From assembly GCA_035250485.1 (NCBI GenBank), contig DATFFB010000206.1:1-18556 (forward strand): DNA of 18,556 nucleotides. The letters are read 5' to 3'. Made by a program: the position numbers and the translations under genes. Positions 1 through 7,529 of this stretch are shown here, in pieces. This DNA is from JACCTH01 sp035250485. GTDB taxonomy: Bacteria; Actinomycetota; Acidimicrobiia; Spongiisociales; ZC4RG35. Below the pieces are notes generated by a model, which was given only the letters and a program-made list of their open reading frames with translations, had not been told where the DNA came from and did not search any database. Each line of letters begins with the position of its first letter. Position 1 is the first letter of the stretch.

Positions 1-25
1 CGCTTCGCCTGATCCAGGCGTCGGG

Positions 26-907
26 TTAGCTCACGCTGGTAGATACCGCTTTCTCGATGGCGAGCCCACTCGCAACGAACGCCGCCTCCGCCGCCAGATC
101 AACATCGCCGGGCTCGGTGCCGACCGCGGTCATGAAGACCACATCGCCATCGAAGCGAGTGTGAGCGGGGCGGACGCAAGCGCCGATCGCGTCATGGGCG
201 CGAATTCCCAGACGGGTTAGTTCGGCCCGCGACATCGCCACATCGGTAACGATCGAAACGAGCGTCGTGTTGGTCCCTGCCCAGGGAGGTGGAGCCGGTG
301 GTCCGGGAATCGGATCACCGCCGGTGAGGGAGCGACCATCGAGGCTGAACACGTCTCCCACCGGGTTCATCACCACCAGTGCCGCCACCAGATGGCCGTC
401 GGGGGTGGGCACCGCGGCCGAGCCGATCCCGGTCATGACCCGGAGGTCGAAACCTCGCCACTTAGCGCAGGAAGTCGAAGCGCCGGCTCCGACCCGCCCC
501 ATCGTGACCTCATTGGTCGACGCCGCCCGATATGCCAACGCGCCCTGTTCGGGACCGGGGCGAACGCCGCCGCCCTCCAGCGGCAGATCGAAGACCACCG
601 CGGCAGGCACGATCGGCACCGGGGTGGCGGGGGTGGGATGACCGCGACCATCCTCGAGGAGCTCGCGCACTACGCCGTCGGCAGCCGCCAGACCGAAGGC
701 ACTCCCGCCCGTCAGCAGGATGGCTTGAACCTGCTCCACTCTCATCCCCACGCCGAGCAAGTCGGTTTCGCGGGTGCCGGGGGCTCCGCCTCGCACGTCA
801 ACCCCCGTCACGTTGGGTTCGGGAAGGACGACGACCGTACATCCCGTTCTCATCTCGGGATCGGTCCAGTGACCGACTTTGACCCCGGCGATCGCGGTCA
901 GGGTCAC
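26..907 (-). CDS. P1 (S58/DmpA-NylC-like) family peptidase or amidohydrolase
   Basis: A 293-residue protein of the P1 (MEROPS S58) family, N-terminal-nucleophile enzymes that include the aminopeptidase DmpA and the nylon hydrolase NylC. Visible family features are the opening TAIAGVKVGHWTD, the stretch ILLTGGSAFGLAAADGVV (about 63-80), GRVGAGAST (about 137-145) and GTNTTLVSIVTD (about 211-222). By analogy with NylC, self-cleavage would fall between N213 and T214, leaving Thr as nucleophile; this is inference. The GTG at 907 is chosen because it overlaps the alr stop (GTGA) and gives the usual family N-terminus; a longer frame back to 985 lies inside alr. It is the last gene of the run visible here. 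Substrate is unknown. DmpA-type enzymes can act on D-Ala amides and esters, which makes the coupling to alanine racemase suggestive. Confidence 0.88.
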   Translation of the reverse strand: MTLTAIAGVKVGHWTDPEMRTGCTVVVLPEPNVTGVDVRGGAPGTRETDLLGVGMRVEQVQAILLTGGSAFGLAAADGVVRELLEDGRGHPTPATPVPIVPAAVVFDLPLEGGGVRPGPEQGALAYRAASTNEVTMGRVGAGASTSCAKWRGFDLRVMTGIGSAAVPTPDGHLVAALVVMNPVGDVFSLDGRSLTGGDPIPGPPAPPPWAGTNTTLVSIVTDVAMSRAELTRLGIRAHDAIGACVRPAHTRFDGDVVFMTAVGTEPGDVDLAAEAAFVASGLAIEKAVSTSVS

Positions 908-1983
908 GATTCGTACCGGCGAGGAAGGCGTGGTCCGATCTGGCAGACCACCTCGTAGGAGATCGTGCCCAGATGCGACGACCATTCGTCGGCGGTCACT
1001 TCCTCATCGCCCTGAGGGCCGAGCAGTATCACCTCTTCACCGGCGCTTACCTCTTCGTCGCCGACGTCAACAATGATTTGGTCCATGGTGACGGTCCCCG
1101 CCAGGGGTCGGCGCTTCCCCCTGATGAGGACCTCGAGCTTGTCGGTCAAAAGACGGGGCAAGCCGTCCGCGTAGCCGAGGGGAATCGTGGCCACGTAAGC
1201 ATCCGTCGCCAGCTCCCGCCGGCGGCCGTAGGACGGTCGCTCGCCTGCGGCCAATCTCTGCACGAAGGCCACGTGCGACACGATTCGCATGGCCGGGCGG
1301 AGGTCAACGTAGGGGCGGGTGTCGTCGCAGGGATGCAGCCCATAGATCCCGATTCCCAACCGGACCAGGTCACGCCGTGAAGACGGATGGAGGATGGCTC
1401 CGGCGGTATTGGCCATGTGCACCAAGGGGCCCTCAATCCCCCGCGTAGCACGGTCGAATCGTTCCACCTGTTCGCGGGTGAATCCGTCGTCCTCATCCGA
1501 GGAGGCGAAGTGGGTGAAGGTCCCGGCCAGAGCCAGGAGCGGATAACGATCGATGCGAGCGACGAGATCCGCTACGTCTTCGGGCTTGGCCCCCACCCGG
1601 TGCATACCGGTATTGATCTTCAAATGAACTCCGCTCATCACCGTGGCCGCCTCTCCCAGAGCGTCGATCATTTCCTCGCGGTAGACGGTGGGGGTTAGAC
1701 CCCAATGGAGGAGCTCACCTGCGTCGGAAGGATCGGGCTCCGAGAGGACGAGAACCGGTGCCTCGATCCCGGCCTCGCGCAACCGAATCCCTTCCTCCAA
1801 CAGCGCCACTGCCAGCCACTCCGCCCCCGCCGCCAGCGCTGCCTCGGCCACCGGCACATCGCCGTGCCCGTAGCCATCGGCCTTGACCACTGCGCACACG
1901 GCCGCCGGAGCGACCAGGTCCCGTAAGGCGGCCACGTTGTCAGCGATCGCTCCGAGGTCGATCTCAACCCACGACGGCCTCAT
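904..1983 (-). CDS. alr: Alanine racemase
   Basis: A 359-residue fold-type III, PLP-dependent alanine racemase that interconverts L- and D-alanine in the cytoplasm to supply D-Ala for peptidoglycan. The PLP lysine is K34 in AVVKADGYGHG, close to the N-terminus as usual. KINTGMHRVG (123-132) carries the conserved Arg of the TGMxRxG motif, and the opposite catalytic base is Y271 in IPLGYADGLPR. TMDQ (299-302) is the conserved substrate-contact motif in the C-terminal beta domain. Length is typical (about 360-380). The ATG overlaps the upstream nnr stop (ATGA), so translation is probably coupled, and its own stop overlaps the next start (GTGA). The order acpS-nnr-alr is common in actinobacteria. 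Confidence 0.97.
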   Translation of the reverse strand: MRPSWVEIDLGAIADNVAALRDLVAPAAVCAVVKADGYGHGDVPVAEAALAAGAEWLAVALLEEGIRLREAGIEAPVLVLSEPDPSDAGELLHWGLTPTVYREEMIDALGEAATVMSGVHLKINTGMHRVGAKPEDVADLVARIDRYPLLALAGTFTHFASSDEDDGFTREQVERFDRATRGIEGPLVHMANTAGAILHPSSRRDLVRLGIGIYGLHPCDDTRPYVDLRPAMRIVSHVAFVQRLAAGERPSYGRRRELATDAYVATIPLGYADGLPRLLTDKLEVLIRGKRRPLAGTVTMDQIIVDVGDEEVSAGEEVILLGPQGDEEVTADEWSSHLGTISYEVVCQIGPRLPRRYES

Positions 1984-3323
1984 CGAAGCCGACCAACTTC
2001 TTCAATCAGAGCCGGGGCGGTAACAGTGGTCCGCGCGGCGAGTTGAGCACCGGCTCGTCCGTGCCAAAAAGCGGCGGTGCGAGCGGCGGCGGCCGGCTCG
2101 AGACCCTGGGCCAGCAGGGCTCCGATCATTCCGGCGAGGACGTCGCCGGTGCCGATCGTTGCCAGCTCGGGCCCGCCGGTGTTGACGATCCACGGCTCCT
2201 CAGATGCGGCGACCACGGTGGGATTGCCCTTGAGCAAGATCGTGGCTTCCAGTTTGCGGGCCAAGGCAAGGGCATTCTCGGGCGAGGGCTCCCCCCCACC
2301 CAACCGTTCGAACTCCCCCGCGTGCGGAGTCAGCACCAATTTCGAATCGGACTCGGTCACGAGCGAGAGGGCGTCGGCATCCACCACTACCGGCCCGCTC
2401 CAAGTGGCGATGAGCTTTGACGCCAGGTCGTCATGTTCGTGACCAAGTCCGGGGCCGATCACCAATACCCGATAGCGATCCGGGAGCTCCTCGAGCCGAT
2501 GGTGGAGCAGATCGGGAGCGTTGGCGGCCGCCACGCTGGCGGCCGCATCGGGCACCGCCAGGCCGACGGCGCCGGCGCCGAACTGCAGGGCCGCCCGTCC
2601 AGCCATCACCGCGGCTCCCGTCATGCCTACCGCGCCACCTACCACCAGCACCGATCCCGCCGACCACTTGTGAGCGCGGCGCGACCGTTTCGGTAACGAG
2701 GCATCCAACTCTTCCACGAGATACATGGCCGGATCCGGCGAGGGGAGGCCAATGTCGGCGACCTCGACCAAGCCCGAGAGATCCGGTCCCTCGTTCAAGA
2801 GGTGACCTACTTTGTAAGCGCCAAAAGTGACTGTGCGCTCCGCCTTGAATGCCGCCGCGGCCACGTTCCCGGTAAGCGGGTCGAGACCGCTGGGGATGTC
2901 GACGGCGAGGACTCTCTGCCCGCTCTCCATCCATGCCGTGACGGCGGAGTCGGGTCGAAAGCCGCCACCGAAGAGAGCGTCGATGACTAGATCGACCGGC
3001 TCCGGTTCGCTCAGATCACCGGTATCGACCCCCGCCTCGATGGCCCGCTGACGAGCCCGTTGGGCCTCGGCTCTTCGCGGCGGAGCCAGGGCCTGAACTC
3101 TGACTCCGACCCCGCGTTTCTTCAGGAGGCGGGCGGCGACGTATCCATCGCCGCCGTTGTTTCCCGGCCCGGCGAGAACCACCGCCTTCTTCCCGTAGGC
3201 CATGCCCATCCCCACCGCGGCCCGGACGAGGGCCCGTCCGGCCCGGTCCATGAGAACGTCCACGCCGACGGGGCTGGTTTGATCGAGGCGAGCCGCCTCC
3301 GCCGGAGTGATGACTGGTAGCAC
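1980..3323 (-). CDS. nnr: Bifunctional NAD(P)H-hydrate epimerase / ADP-dependent NAD(P)H-hydrate dehydratase
   Basis: A 447-residue fusion that repairs hydrated NADH and NADPH. The N-terminal YjeF_N epimerase domain (about 1-210) shows GPGNNGGDGYVAAR (52-65), D115 in IDALFGGG and VDIPSGLD (141-148). The C-terminal YjeF_C/ribokinase-like dehydratase domain (about 215-447) shows HKWSAGSVLVVGG (218-230), GPGLG (290-294), DADAL (315-319), LTPHAGEFERL (331-341), LKGNPTVV and the GTGD motif (391-394) with catalytic D394. Fusion of the two activities is the commonest bacterial arrangement. The start is a GTG immediately after the acpS stop (TGAGTG), preceded by GGAGA about 8 nt upstream, inside acpS. 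Confidence 0.96.
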   Translation of the reverse strand: MLPVITPAEAARLDQTSPVGVDVLMDRAGRALVRAAVGMGMAYGKKAVVLAGPGNNGGDGYVAARLLKKRGVGVRVQALAPPRRAEAQRARQRAIEAGVDTGDLSEPEPVDLVIDALFGGGFRPDSAVTAWMESGQRVLAVDIPSGLDPLTGNVAAAAFKAERTVTFGAYKVGHLLNEGPDLSGLVEVADIGLPSPDPAMYLVEELDASLPKRSRRAHKWSAGSVLVVGGAVGMTGAAVMAGRAALQFGAGAVGLAVPDAAASVAAANAPDLLHHRLEELPDRYRVLVIGPGLGHEHDDLASKLIATWSGPVVVDADALSLVTESDSKLVLTPHAGEFERLGGGEPSPENALALARKLEATILLKGNPTVVAASEEPWIVNTGGPELATIGTGDVLAGMIGALLAQGLEPAAAARTAAFWHGRAGAQLAARTTVTAPALIEEVGRLR

Positions 3324-3698
3324 TCAGTGTTCTCCGACGGCCACGGCCATCACCAGGGCGCTTTGGTCGGTATGCGTGATCGTCACCAACACCTCGGTGA
3401 CACCCAGCGCCTCCGCCCGGGCTTTTCCGGTTCCGTAGAGATTGACGGTGGGCTTGCCCCCTCCGGTGATCTCGACGTCCGTCCAGCGGATGCGCCTATA
3501 GCCGGTCCCCAGTGACTTCATCACTGCCTCCTTGCCGGCAAAACGGGCTGCATAGCGCCGGGCGGGGCTGGCAAATCGTCGGGCATAGCTTCGCTCGTGC
3601 TCAGTGAAGCAGCGCTCGGCGAAGCGGGGATAGCGCTCGAGCAACGACTCGACCCGGGAGATGTCGGCCAGGTCGACCCCCAACCCGAGAATCCTCAC
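3324..3698 (-). CDS. acpS: Holo-[acyl-carrier-protein] synthase
   Basis: A 124-residue type I phosphopantetheinyl transferase that moves 4'-phosphopantetheine from CoA onto the serine of apo-ACP, activating fatty acid synthesis. It shows the two family motifs: GLGVDLADISRVE (5-17), with the Mg-binding D9, and ARFAGKEAVMKSLG (51-64), with the metal ligand E57. Length is normal for a trimeric AcpS. The start is a GTG that overlaps the glmS stop (GTGA), and the stop abuts the nnr start directly, so this gene is probably translationally coupled on both sides. The substrate CoA links it functionally to coaA further upstream in the same gene run. Confidence 0.97.
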   Translation of the reverse strand: MRILGLGVDLADISRVESLLERYPRFAERCFTEHERSYARRFASPARRYAARFAGKEAVMKSLGTGYRRIRWTDVEITGGGKPTVNLYGTGKARAEALGVTEVLVTITHTDQSALVMAVAVGEH

Positions 3699-5527
3699 TC
3701 CACCGTCACCGTCTTCGCCAGGTTGCGAGGCTTGTCGACATCCAGTCCCCTGGCTGACGCGATCTGATAGGCGAGCACCTGCAGAGGCACGACCGAGGTC
3801 ACGGTGTAGATCAGATCGGGACCTGAGGGCACCTCCACGATATGGTCCGCCACCGATAATGCCTCATCACGATGACCCTCTGCCAGCACCAGCAGTATCG
3901 TCGCCCCCCTCGCCTTCATCTCCGCCATGTTGGACAAAGTCTTGCCGCGGACATGGGAGTCGGTGGCGACACCAACCACTAGCACGCCGGGCTCGATCAG
4001 GGCTATCGGACCGTGCTTCATCTCACCGGCGGCATAACCCTCGGCCCGGACATAGGCGATCTCCTTCAGCTTGAGGGCCCCTTCCATCGCCACTGGAAAG
4101 TCGCCGCTGCGGCCGAGGAAGAAGACGTCGCGGGTGTCGGCCAGCTCCTTGGCCAGCTCGGTGATGGCCGGCACGGTTTCGAGCACCGCCTCCACCGAAG
4201 CCGGAAGACGGCGGATGCCTTGCACCAGATTGACAATGGTGCCCTCGTCCATGGTCCCCCGCACCTGGGCGAGGTGGAGACCGATCAGCTGCAGTGCAAC
4301 CAGCTGCGTCGTGAAGGTCTTGGTGGCGGCCACACCGATCTCCGGCCCGGCCCTGGTGTAGAGCACCGCGTCGGCCTCCCGGGCCAGCGCCGAGTCGACC
4401 ACGTTGGAGACGCCAACGAGGACCGAGCCCTGGGCGCGGGCGTAACGGACGGCGGCCAGGGTGTCGAGGGTCTCTCCGGATTGGGAGATTCCGATCACGA
4501 GCGACCTCCGATCGAGCACCGGGTCGCGGTAGCGGAACTCGGAGGCGATGTCGATCTCGACCGGCAACCGGGTCCAGCGCTCGATCGCGTACTTGGCCAT
4601 CATCGCTGCATGGAACGAGGTTCCGCAGGCGACGACGAATACTTTGTCGATCTCGCGCAGCCGCCGCTCGGCCTCGGCGAACTCGGTGAGGCGCACCAGG
4701 CCACTGGGGCCGATCCGACCCCGGAGGGTGTCGGCGATCGCCTTCGGCTGCTCGAAGATCTCCTTCTCCATGAATGTTGCGTAGCCGCCCTTTTCAGCCG
4801 CTTCCAGGTCCCATTCGATCAGGCGCTCGGCGGCCTCGACCGGGTTGCCGTCAAGGTCGGTAAGCGTCACCGATTCGGGCCGGATAGCAACCACCCGATC
4901 GTCGTCGACGACGATCATCTTCCGGGTGTGCTCGAGAAAGGCGGGAATGTCAGAGCCAAGGAAGTTCTCCCCCTCGCCCCGACCGACCACGAGCGGGCTC
5001 CCCCGACGGGCCCCCACCAGAAGCTGGGAGTCGGAAGACCTCATCACCGCCAGTGCCAGCGACCCCTCCGCCCTTTTCATGACCAGTCGCACCGCCTCCT
5101 CGAGGGCGACCTCGGGCATCTCTTCGATCATGTGAGCGACCACCTCGGTATCGGTCTCCGAGGCGAACTCGTGGCCGTTTGCTTCCAGTTCGGCTTTCAA
5201 CTCCGTCCAGTTCTCGATGATCCCGTTGTGGACCACGATCACCTGACCCGTGCAGTCGCGATGGGGATGGGCGTTGATGGTGTTGGGAACGCCGTGGGTC
5301 GCCCAGCGGGTATGACCGATCCCGGCCTGAGCGTCGGGAACTCCCGCCCTCGCCAGAGATCGCTCGAGGTCGGCAATCCGGCCTGCCTGTTTGATGATCG
5401 CGATTCCCTTTTCTTCCCAGAAAGCCACGCCGGCGGAGTCGTACCCGCGATATTCCAGCCGGGCCAGTCCGGGAATCAGGATTTCGACCGCCGAACGCGG
5501 TCCTACGTAACCGACGATGCCACACAT
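3695..5527 (-). CDS. glmS: Glutamine--fructose-6-phosphate aminotransferase (isomerizing)
   Basis: A 610-residue enzyme making glucosamine-6-phosphate from fructose-6-phosphate and glutamine, the first committed step to UDP-GlcNAc. It starts MCGIVGYVG, so C2 becomes the N-terminal glutaminase nucleophile after Met removal. The class II amidotransferase domain spans about 1-230 (GIGHTRWATHG, then NAHPH and VVHNGIIEN). Two SIS sugar-isomerase domains follow, with VVACGTSFHAAMMAKYA, GISQSGETLDTLAAVRYA, EGALKLKEIAY and GEMKHGPIAL. The C-terminus DKPRNLAKTVTVE carries the catalytic lysine (K605). Length is exactly typical. The ATG has a clear upstream GAGAGGA with 7-nt spacing. It is separated from glmM by a 245-nt leader holding a glmS ribozyme, so expression is predicted to be shut down when glucosamine-6-phosphate is plentiful. 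Confidence 0.98.
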   Translation of the reverse strand: MCGIVGYVGPRSAVEILIPGLARLEYRGYDSAGVAFWEEKGIAIIKQAGRIADLERSLARAGVPDAQAGIGHTRWATHGVPNTINAHPHRDCTGQVIVVHNGIIENWTELKAELEANGHEFASETDTEVVAHMIEEMPEVALEEAVRLVMKRAEGSLALAVMRSSDSQLLVGARRGSPLVVGRGEGENFLGSDIPAFLEHTRKMIVVDDDRVVAIRPESVTLTDLDGNPVEAAERLIEWDLEAAEKGGYATFMEKEIFEQPKAIADTLRGRIGPSGLVRLTEFAEAERRLREIDKVFVVACGTSFHAAMMAKYAIERWTRLPVEIDIASEFRYRDPVLDRRSLVIGISQSGETLDTLAAVRYARAQGSVLVGVSNVVDSALAREADAVLYTRAGPEIGVAATKTFTTQLVALQLIGLHLAQVRGTMDEGTIVNLVQGIRRLPASVEAVLETVPAITELAKELADTRDVFFLGRSGDFPVAMEGALKLKEIAYVRAEGYAAGEMKHGPIALIEPGVLVVGVATDSHVRGKTLSNMAEMKARGATILLVLAEGHRDEALSVADHIVEVPSGPDLIYTVTSVVPLQVLAYQIASARGLDVDKPRNLAKTVTVE

Positions 5528-5534
5528 GACGAAG

Positions 5535-5541
5535 TCCTCTC
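5535..5541 (-). promoter_or_regulatory. Ribosome binding site of glmS
   Basis: The minus strand reads GAGAGGA here, 7 nt before the glmS ATG. It is one of the clearest Shine-Dalgarno sites in the window, as expected for a gene that is not translationally coupled to an upstream gene. It fixes the glmS start at MCGIVGYVG. Confidence 0.75.
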
Positions 5542-5563
5542 GCTCACGACGGCAACGTTTCGC

Positions 5564-5587
5564 TGACCACCGGTTGGGCCAGTGTCA
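5564..5587 (-). other. Imperfect hairpin between the glmS ribozyme and the glmS start
   Basis: Read on the minus strand, TGACACTGG and CCGGTGGTCA can pair around a CCCAA loop, with one bulged G and one T-G pair. It lies just 3' of the ribozyme, in the fragment that would remain on the mRNA after self-cleavage. It has no U-tract, so it does not look like a terminator. It may be a chance stem or a stability element; I cannot tell which. Confidence 0.3.
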
Positions 5588-5591
5588 CCAA

Positions 5592-5721
5592 GACCGCCTC
5601 TGTTTCGGAATCGCTTCCGGGTTTTCTCGGTCTCTTACGGCCGTGACCGGCCGGGAAGGCATCCGCCGAATGTTTCGATGACCTTCCTCCTCGTCACCTC
5701 CCCCTAGGGAGGCCAGGCGCT
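5592..5721 (-). ncRNA. glmS self-cleaving ribozyme (glucosamine-6-phosphate-responsive)
   Basis: Recognised by comparing with the known Thermoanaerobacter glmS ribozyme from memory. In order on the minus strand: AGCGCCTGG (5721-5713), with predicted cleavage between A5721 and G5720; a 6-bp P1-type hairpin CCTCCC/TAGG/GGGAGG (5712-5697); TGACGAGG (5696-5689), which holds the expected active-site guanine; GGAAGG (5687-5682) pairing with CCTTCC (5659-5654) around TCATCGA and TTCGGCGGATG. GGCG (5667-5664) can pair with CGCC at the 5' end to form the pseudoknot core. The 3' domain has hairpin CGGCCG/GTCA/CGGCCG (5653-5638), TAAGA, GACCG pairing with CGGTC (5632-5628 with 5596-5592), AAAACC, and a 5-bp stem capped by a GCGA tetraloop (5619-5606), then CAGAGG. 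It lies directly upstream of glmS on the same strand. The class uses glucosamine-6-phosphate as a cofactor for self-cleavage, which lowers glmS expression. Confidence 0.95.
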
Positions 5722-5772
5722 ATCAGTTATGAACCGTCACCATCGGTCATTCCGGTAACTCGCTATTTCCTC

Positions 5773-7134
5773 CTATCGCTCGGCCAGTTGTCTGGCGACC
5801 GCTTCTACCAGGCGATCAGCGTAACCGCCCGCCTGCTCTTGGCTAGCCGCTTCGACCATGACCCGGACCACGGGCTCGGTCCCCGACGGTCTGATCAGAA
5901 CCCGGCCCTCGGAGCCGAGCTCCTTCTCAACTTCGGCCACGGCATCCCAGACCTCTTTGGCGGCGCTGAGGTCGACGCCCCTCGCTACTTTGACATTCTT
6001 CAGCACCTGCGGATACTCGACCATCGCCTCTTTCCGCAGCTGACGCAACTCCTGGCCCGACCCGGCCACGATGTCGAGCAGGCGTATCGCCGTCATCAAC
6101 CCATCTCCGGTCCGGCCCTTGTCAAGGAAGATGATGTGACCCGATTGTTCCCCTCCGAGGATCGCACGGTGCTCATTCATAGCTTCGAGCACATAGCGGT
6201 CCCCCACCTTGGTTTCGATCAGCTCGATGTCGGCGCCCTCCATTGCCCGGCGGAAGCCCAGGTTCGACATCACCGTTGCCACCACCCGGTTGTTCTTGAG
6301 CCGGCCCTGGGCTTTCCAATGCAAGGCGACGATGGCCATGATCACGTCGCCATTGACCGGGTTCCCATCTTCGTCGATAGCGAGCAGGCGGTCGGCATCG
6401 CCATCGAAGGCCAGTCCAATTCGACCTTCGGCCTTACTCGCCAGGAACTCGGGATAGGTCGAGCCGCAGTCGAGATTGATGTTGGTGCCATCCGGCTCGA
6501 CTGCAAAGCGCTCGACCTGGGCCCCCAACTTGCTGAGGACAGCGGGCGCAGCCTGAAAGGCGGCGCCGTTGGCGGCGTCGACCGCCAAATTGAGACCCCG
6601 GTAGGAGTAACGAGCGACCTTGGCCAGGAAGGAGACATAGCTGTTGAGGGCTTTCGCATCGTGAAAGCGGGTTCCCACCAGATGACCGGTGGGAATGCGC
6701 GCATTCTCGCTACGAAGCCGCACCTCGATTTGATCTTCTTCGTCGTCGGTCAGCTTGGTACCGGTGGCGCTGAGAAACTTGATGCCGTTGTCGGAAGCCG
6801 GATTGTGGGAAGCGGAGACGACCGCTCCCATGGTGGCCCCAGTCGACGCCGTCAAATACGAGATTCCCCCAGCAGGCATGATCCCGACGTCGACAGTGTC
6901 GATCCCGGCCGAATGAAATCCGGATTGAAGGGCCAAGGAGAGCATCTCCCCGGAACGCCGGGTGTCGCGCCCAACCAACGCCGGTCCAACCGAGAGCTGG
7001 AGACCGGCGGCACGCCCGAGACTCAAGGCGAGATCGGGTGTGAGCTCGAGGTTGGCTACGCCTCGCACCCCGTCGGTGCCGAAGAGTCGCCGTCCGCTTC
7101 CGAGCAGCGAACGATGCTGAGATGCCGCAGGCAA
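5773..7134 (-). CDS. glmM: Phosphoglucosamine mutase
   Basis: A 453-residue alpha-D-phosphohexomutase that converts glucosamine-6-phosphate to glucosamine-1-phosphate, the step after GlmS. The four active-site loops are visible: the phosphoserine loop SASHNP (107-112) with S109, the Mg-binding DGDADR (244-249), the sugar-binding GEQSGH (328-333) and the phosphate loop RPSGTEPVVRVMVE near the C-terminus. The N-terminal RLFGTDGVRGVAN is the family signature. The start is a TTG 2 nt after the rpsI stop. No ATG or GTG lies between it and RLFGTDGVRG, so the protein carries about 15 extra N-terminal residues and this start is the least certain part. It is followed by a 245-nt gap before glmS. Confidence 0.96.
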   Translation of the reverse strand: MPAASQHRSLLGSGRRLFGTDGVRGVANLELTPDLALSLGRAAGLQLSVGPALVGRDTRRSGEMLSLALQSGFHSAGIDTVDVGIMPAGGISYLTASTGATMGAVVSASHNPASDNGIKFLSATGTKLTDDEEDQIEVRLRSENARIPTGHLVGTRFHDAKALNSYVSFLAKVARYSYRGLNLAVDAANGAAFQAAPAVLSKLGAQVERFAVEPDGTNINLDCGSTYPEFLASKAEGRIGLAFDGDADRLLAIDEDGNPVNGDVIMAIVALHWKAQGRLKNNRVVATVMSNLGFRRAMEGADIELIETKVGDRYVLEAMNEHRAILGGEQSGHIIFLDKGRTGDGLMTAIRLLDIVAGSGQELRQLRKEAMVEYPQVLKNVKVARGVDLSAAKEVWDAVAEVEKELGSEGRVLIRPSGTEPVVRVMVEAASQEQAGGYADRLVEAVARQLAER

Positions 7135-7136
7135 CT

Positions 7137-7529
7137 TCAGCGCTTCGTGTACTGAACCGCCCGCCGAGCTTTGCGCAAACCGTACTTCTTGCTCTCTACT
7201 GCCCGAGCGTCGCGAGTCAGAAGTCCTGCCTTCTTCAGCATGGGTCTCATCTCGGCGTCGTATTCGACCAGCGCCCGGGCGATGCCGAGGCGAAGGGCGT
7301 CGGCCTGTCCGTTGACCCCGCCGCCTTCGAGGCGGGCATCCACGTCGAAACGGCCCTGGGTCGAGGTGAGCTGAAGCGGCTCCATCACCCTCACCCGGGT
7401 GGCCATGGTCGGGAAGTAATCCTCCAACTGGCGGCCGTTGAGCACGACCCGACCACTGCCCTCGCGTAGCCGGACGCGGACGACCGATTCCTTGCGACGG
7501 CCGACCGTCTGGGCGAGAGGCTTTGTCAT
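7137..7529 (-). CDS. rpsI: 30S ribosomal protein S9
   Basis: A 130-residue uS9 protein of the small-subunit head. TVGRRKESVVRVRL near the N-terminus, GGGVNGQADALRLGIARAL in the middle and LLTRDARAVESKKYGLRKAR are family signatures. The basic C-terminal tail ends QYTKR, matching the conserved terminal Lys-Arg that reaches the P-site tRNA. Its ATG overlaps the rplM stop (TGATG), the universal rplM-rpsI pairing, and its stop lies 2 nt before the glmM TTG. Confidence 0.98.
   Translation of the reverse strand: MTKPLAQTVGRRKESVVRVRLREGSGRVVLNGRQLEDYFPTMATRVRVMEPLQLTSTQGRFDVDARLEGGGVNGQADALRLGIARALVEYDAEMRPMLKKAGLLTRDARAVESKKYGLRKARRAVQYTKR

Noticed and set aside
6..20. 6-bp inverted repeat CGCCTG/CAGGCG after the last stop codon
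   Set aside because: It could be a small terminator stem, but there is no U-tract in view and the window ends, so it may just as well lie in the next gene.
4013..5566. 517-codon open frame on the plus strand opposite glmS
   Set aside because: It is antisense to a fully conserved gene and its translation resembles no family; long antisense frames are expected in GC-rich coding DNA.
5728..5750. Seven-codon leader ORF (MTDGDGS) before the glmS ribozyme
   Set aside because: No suitably spaced ribosome binding site and too short to separate from chance.
5722..5772. Promoter for glmS just upstream of the ribozyme
   Set aside because: CATAAC near 5730 is only a weak -10 match and no -35 lies at normal spacing; read-through from glmM is equally possible.
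5788..7155. 455-codon open frame on the plus strand opposite glmM
   Set aside because: Same reason; it mirrors glmM almost end to end and lacks recognisable motifs.
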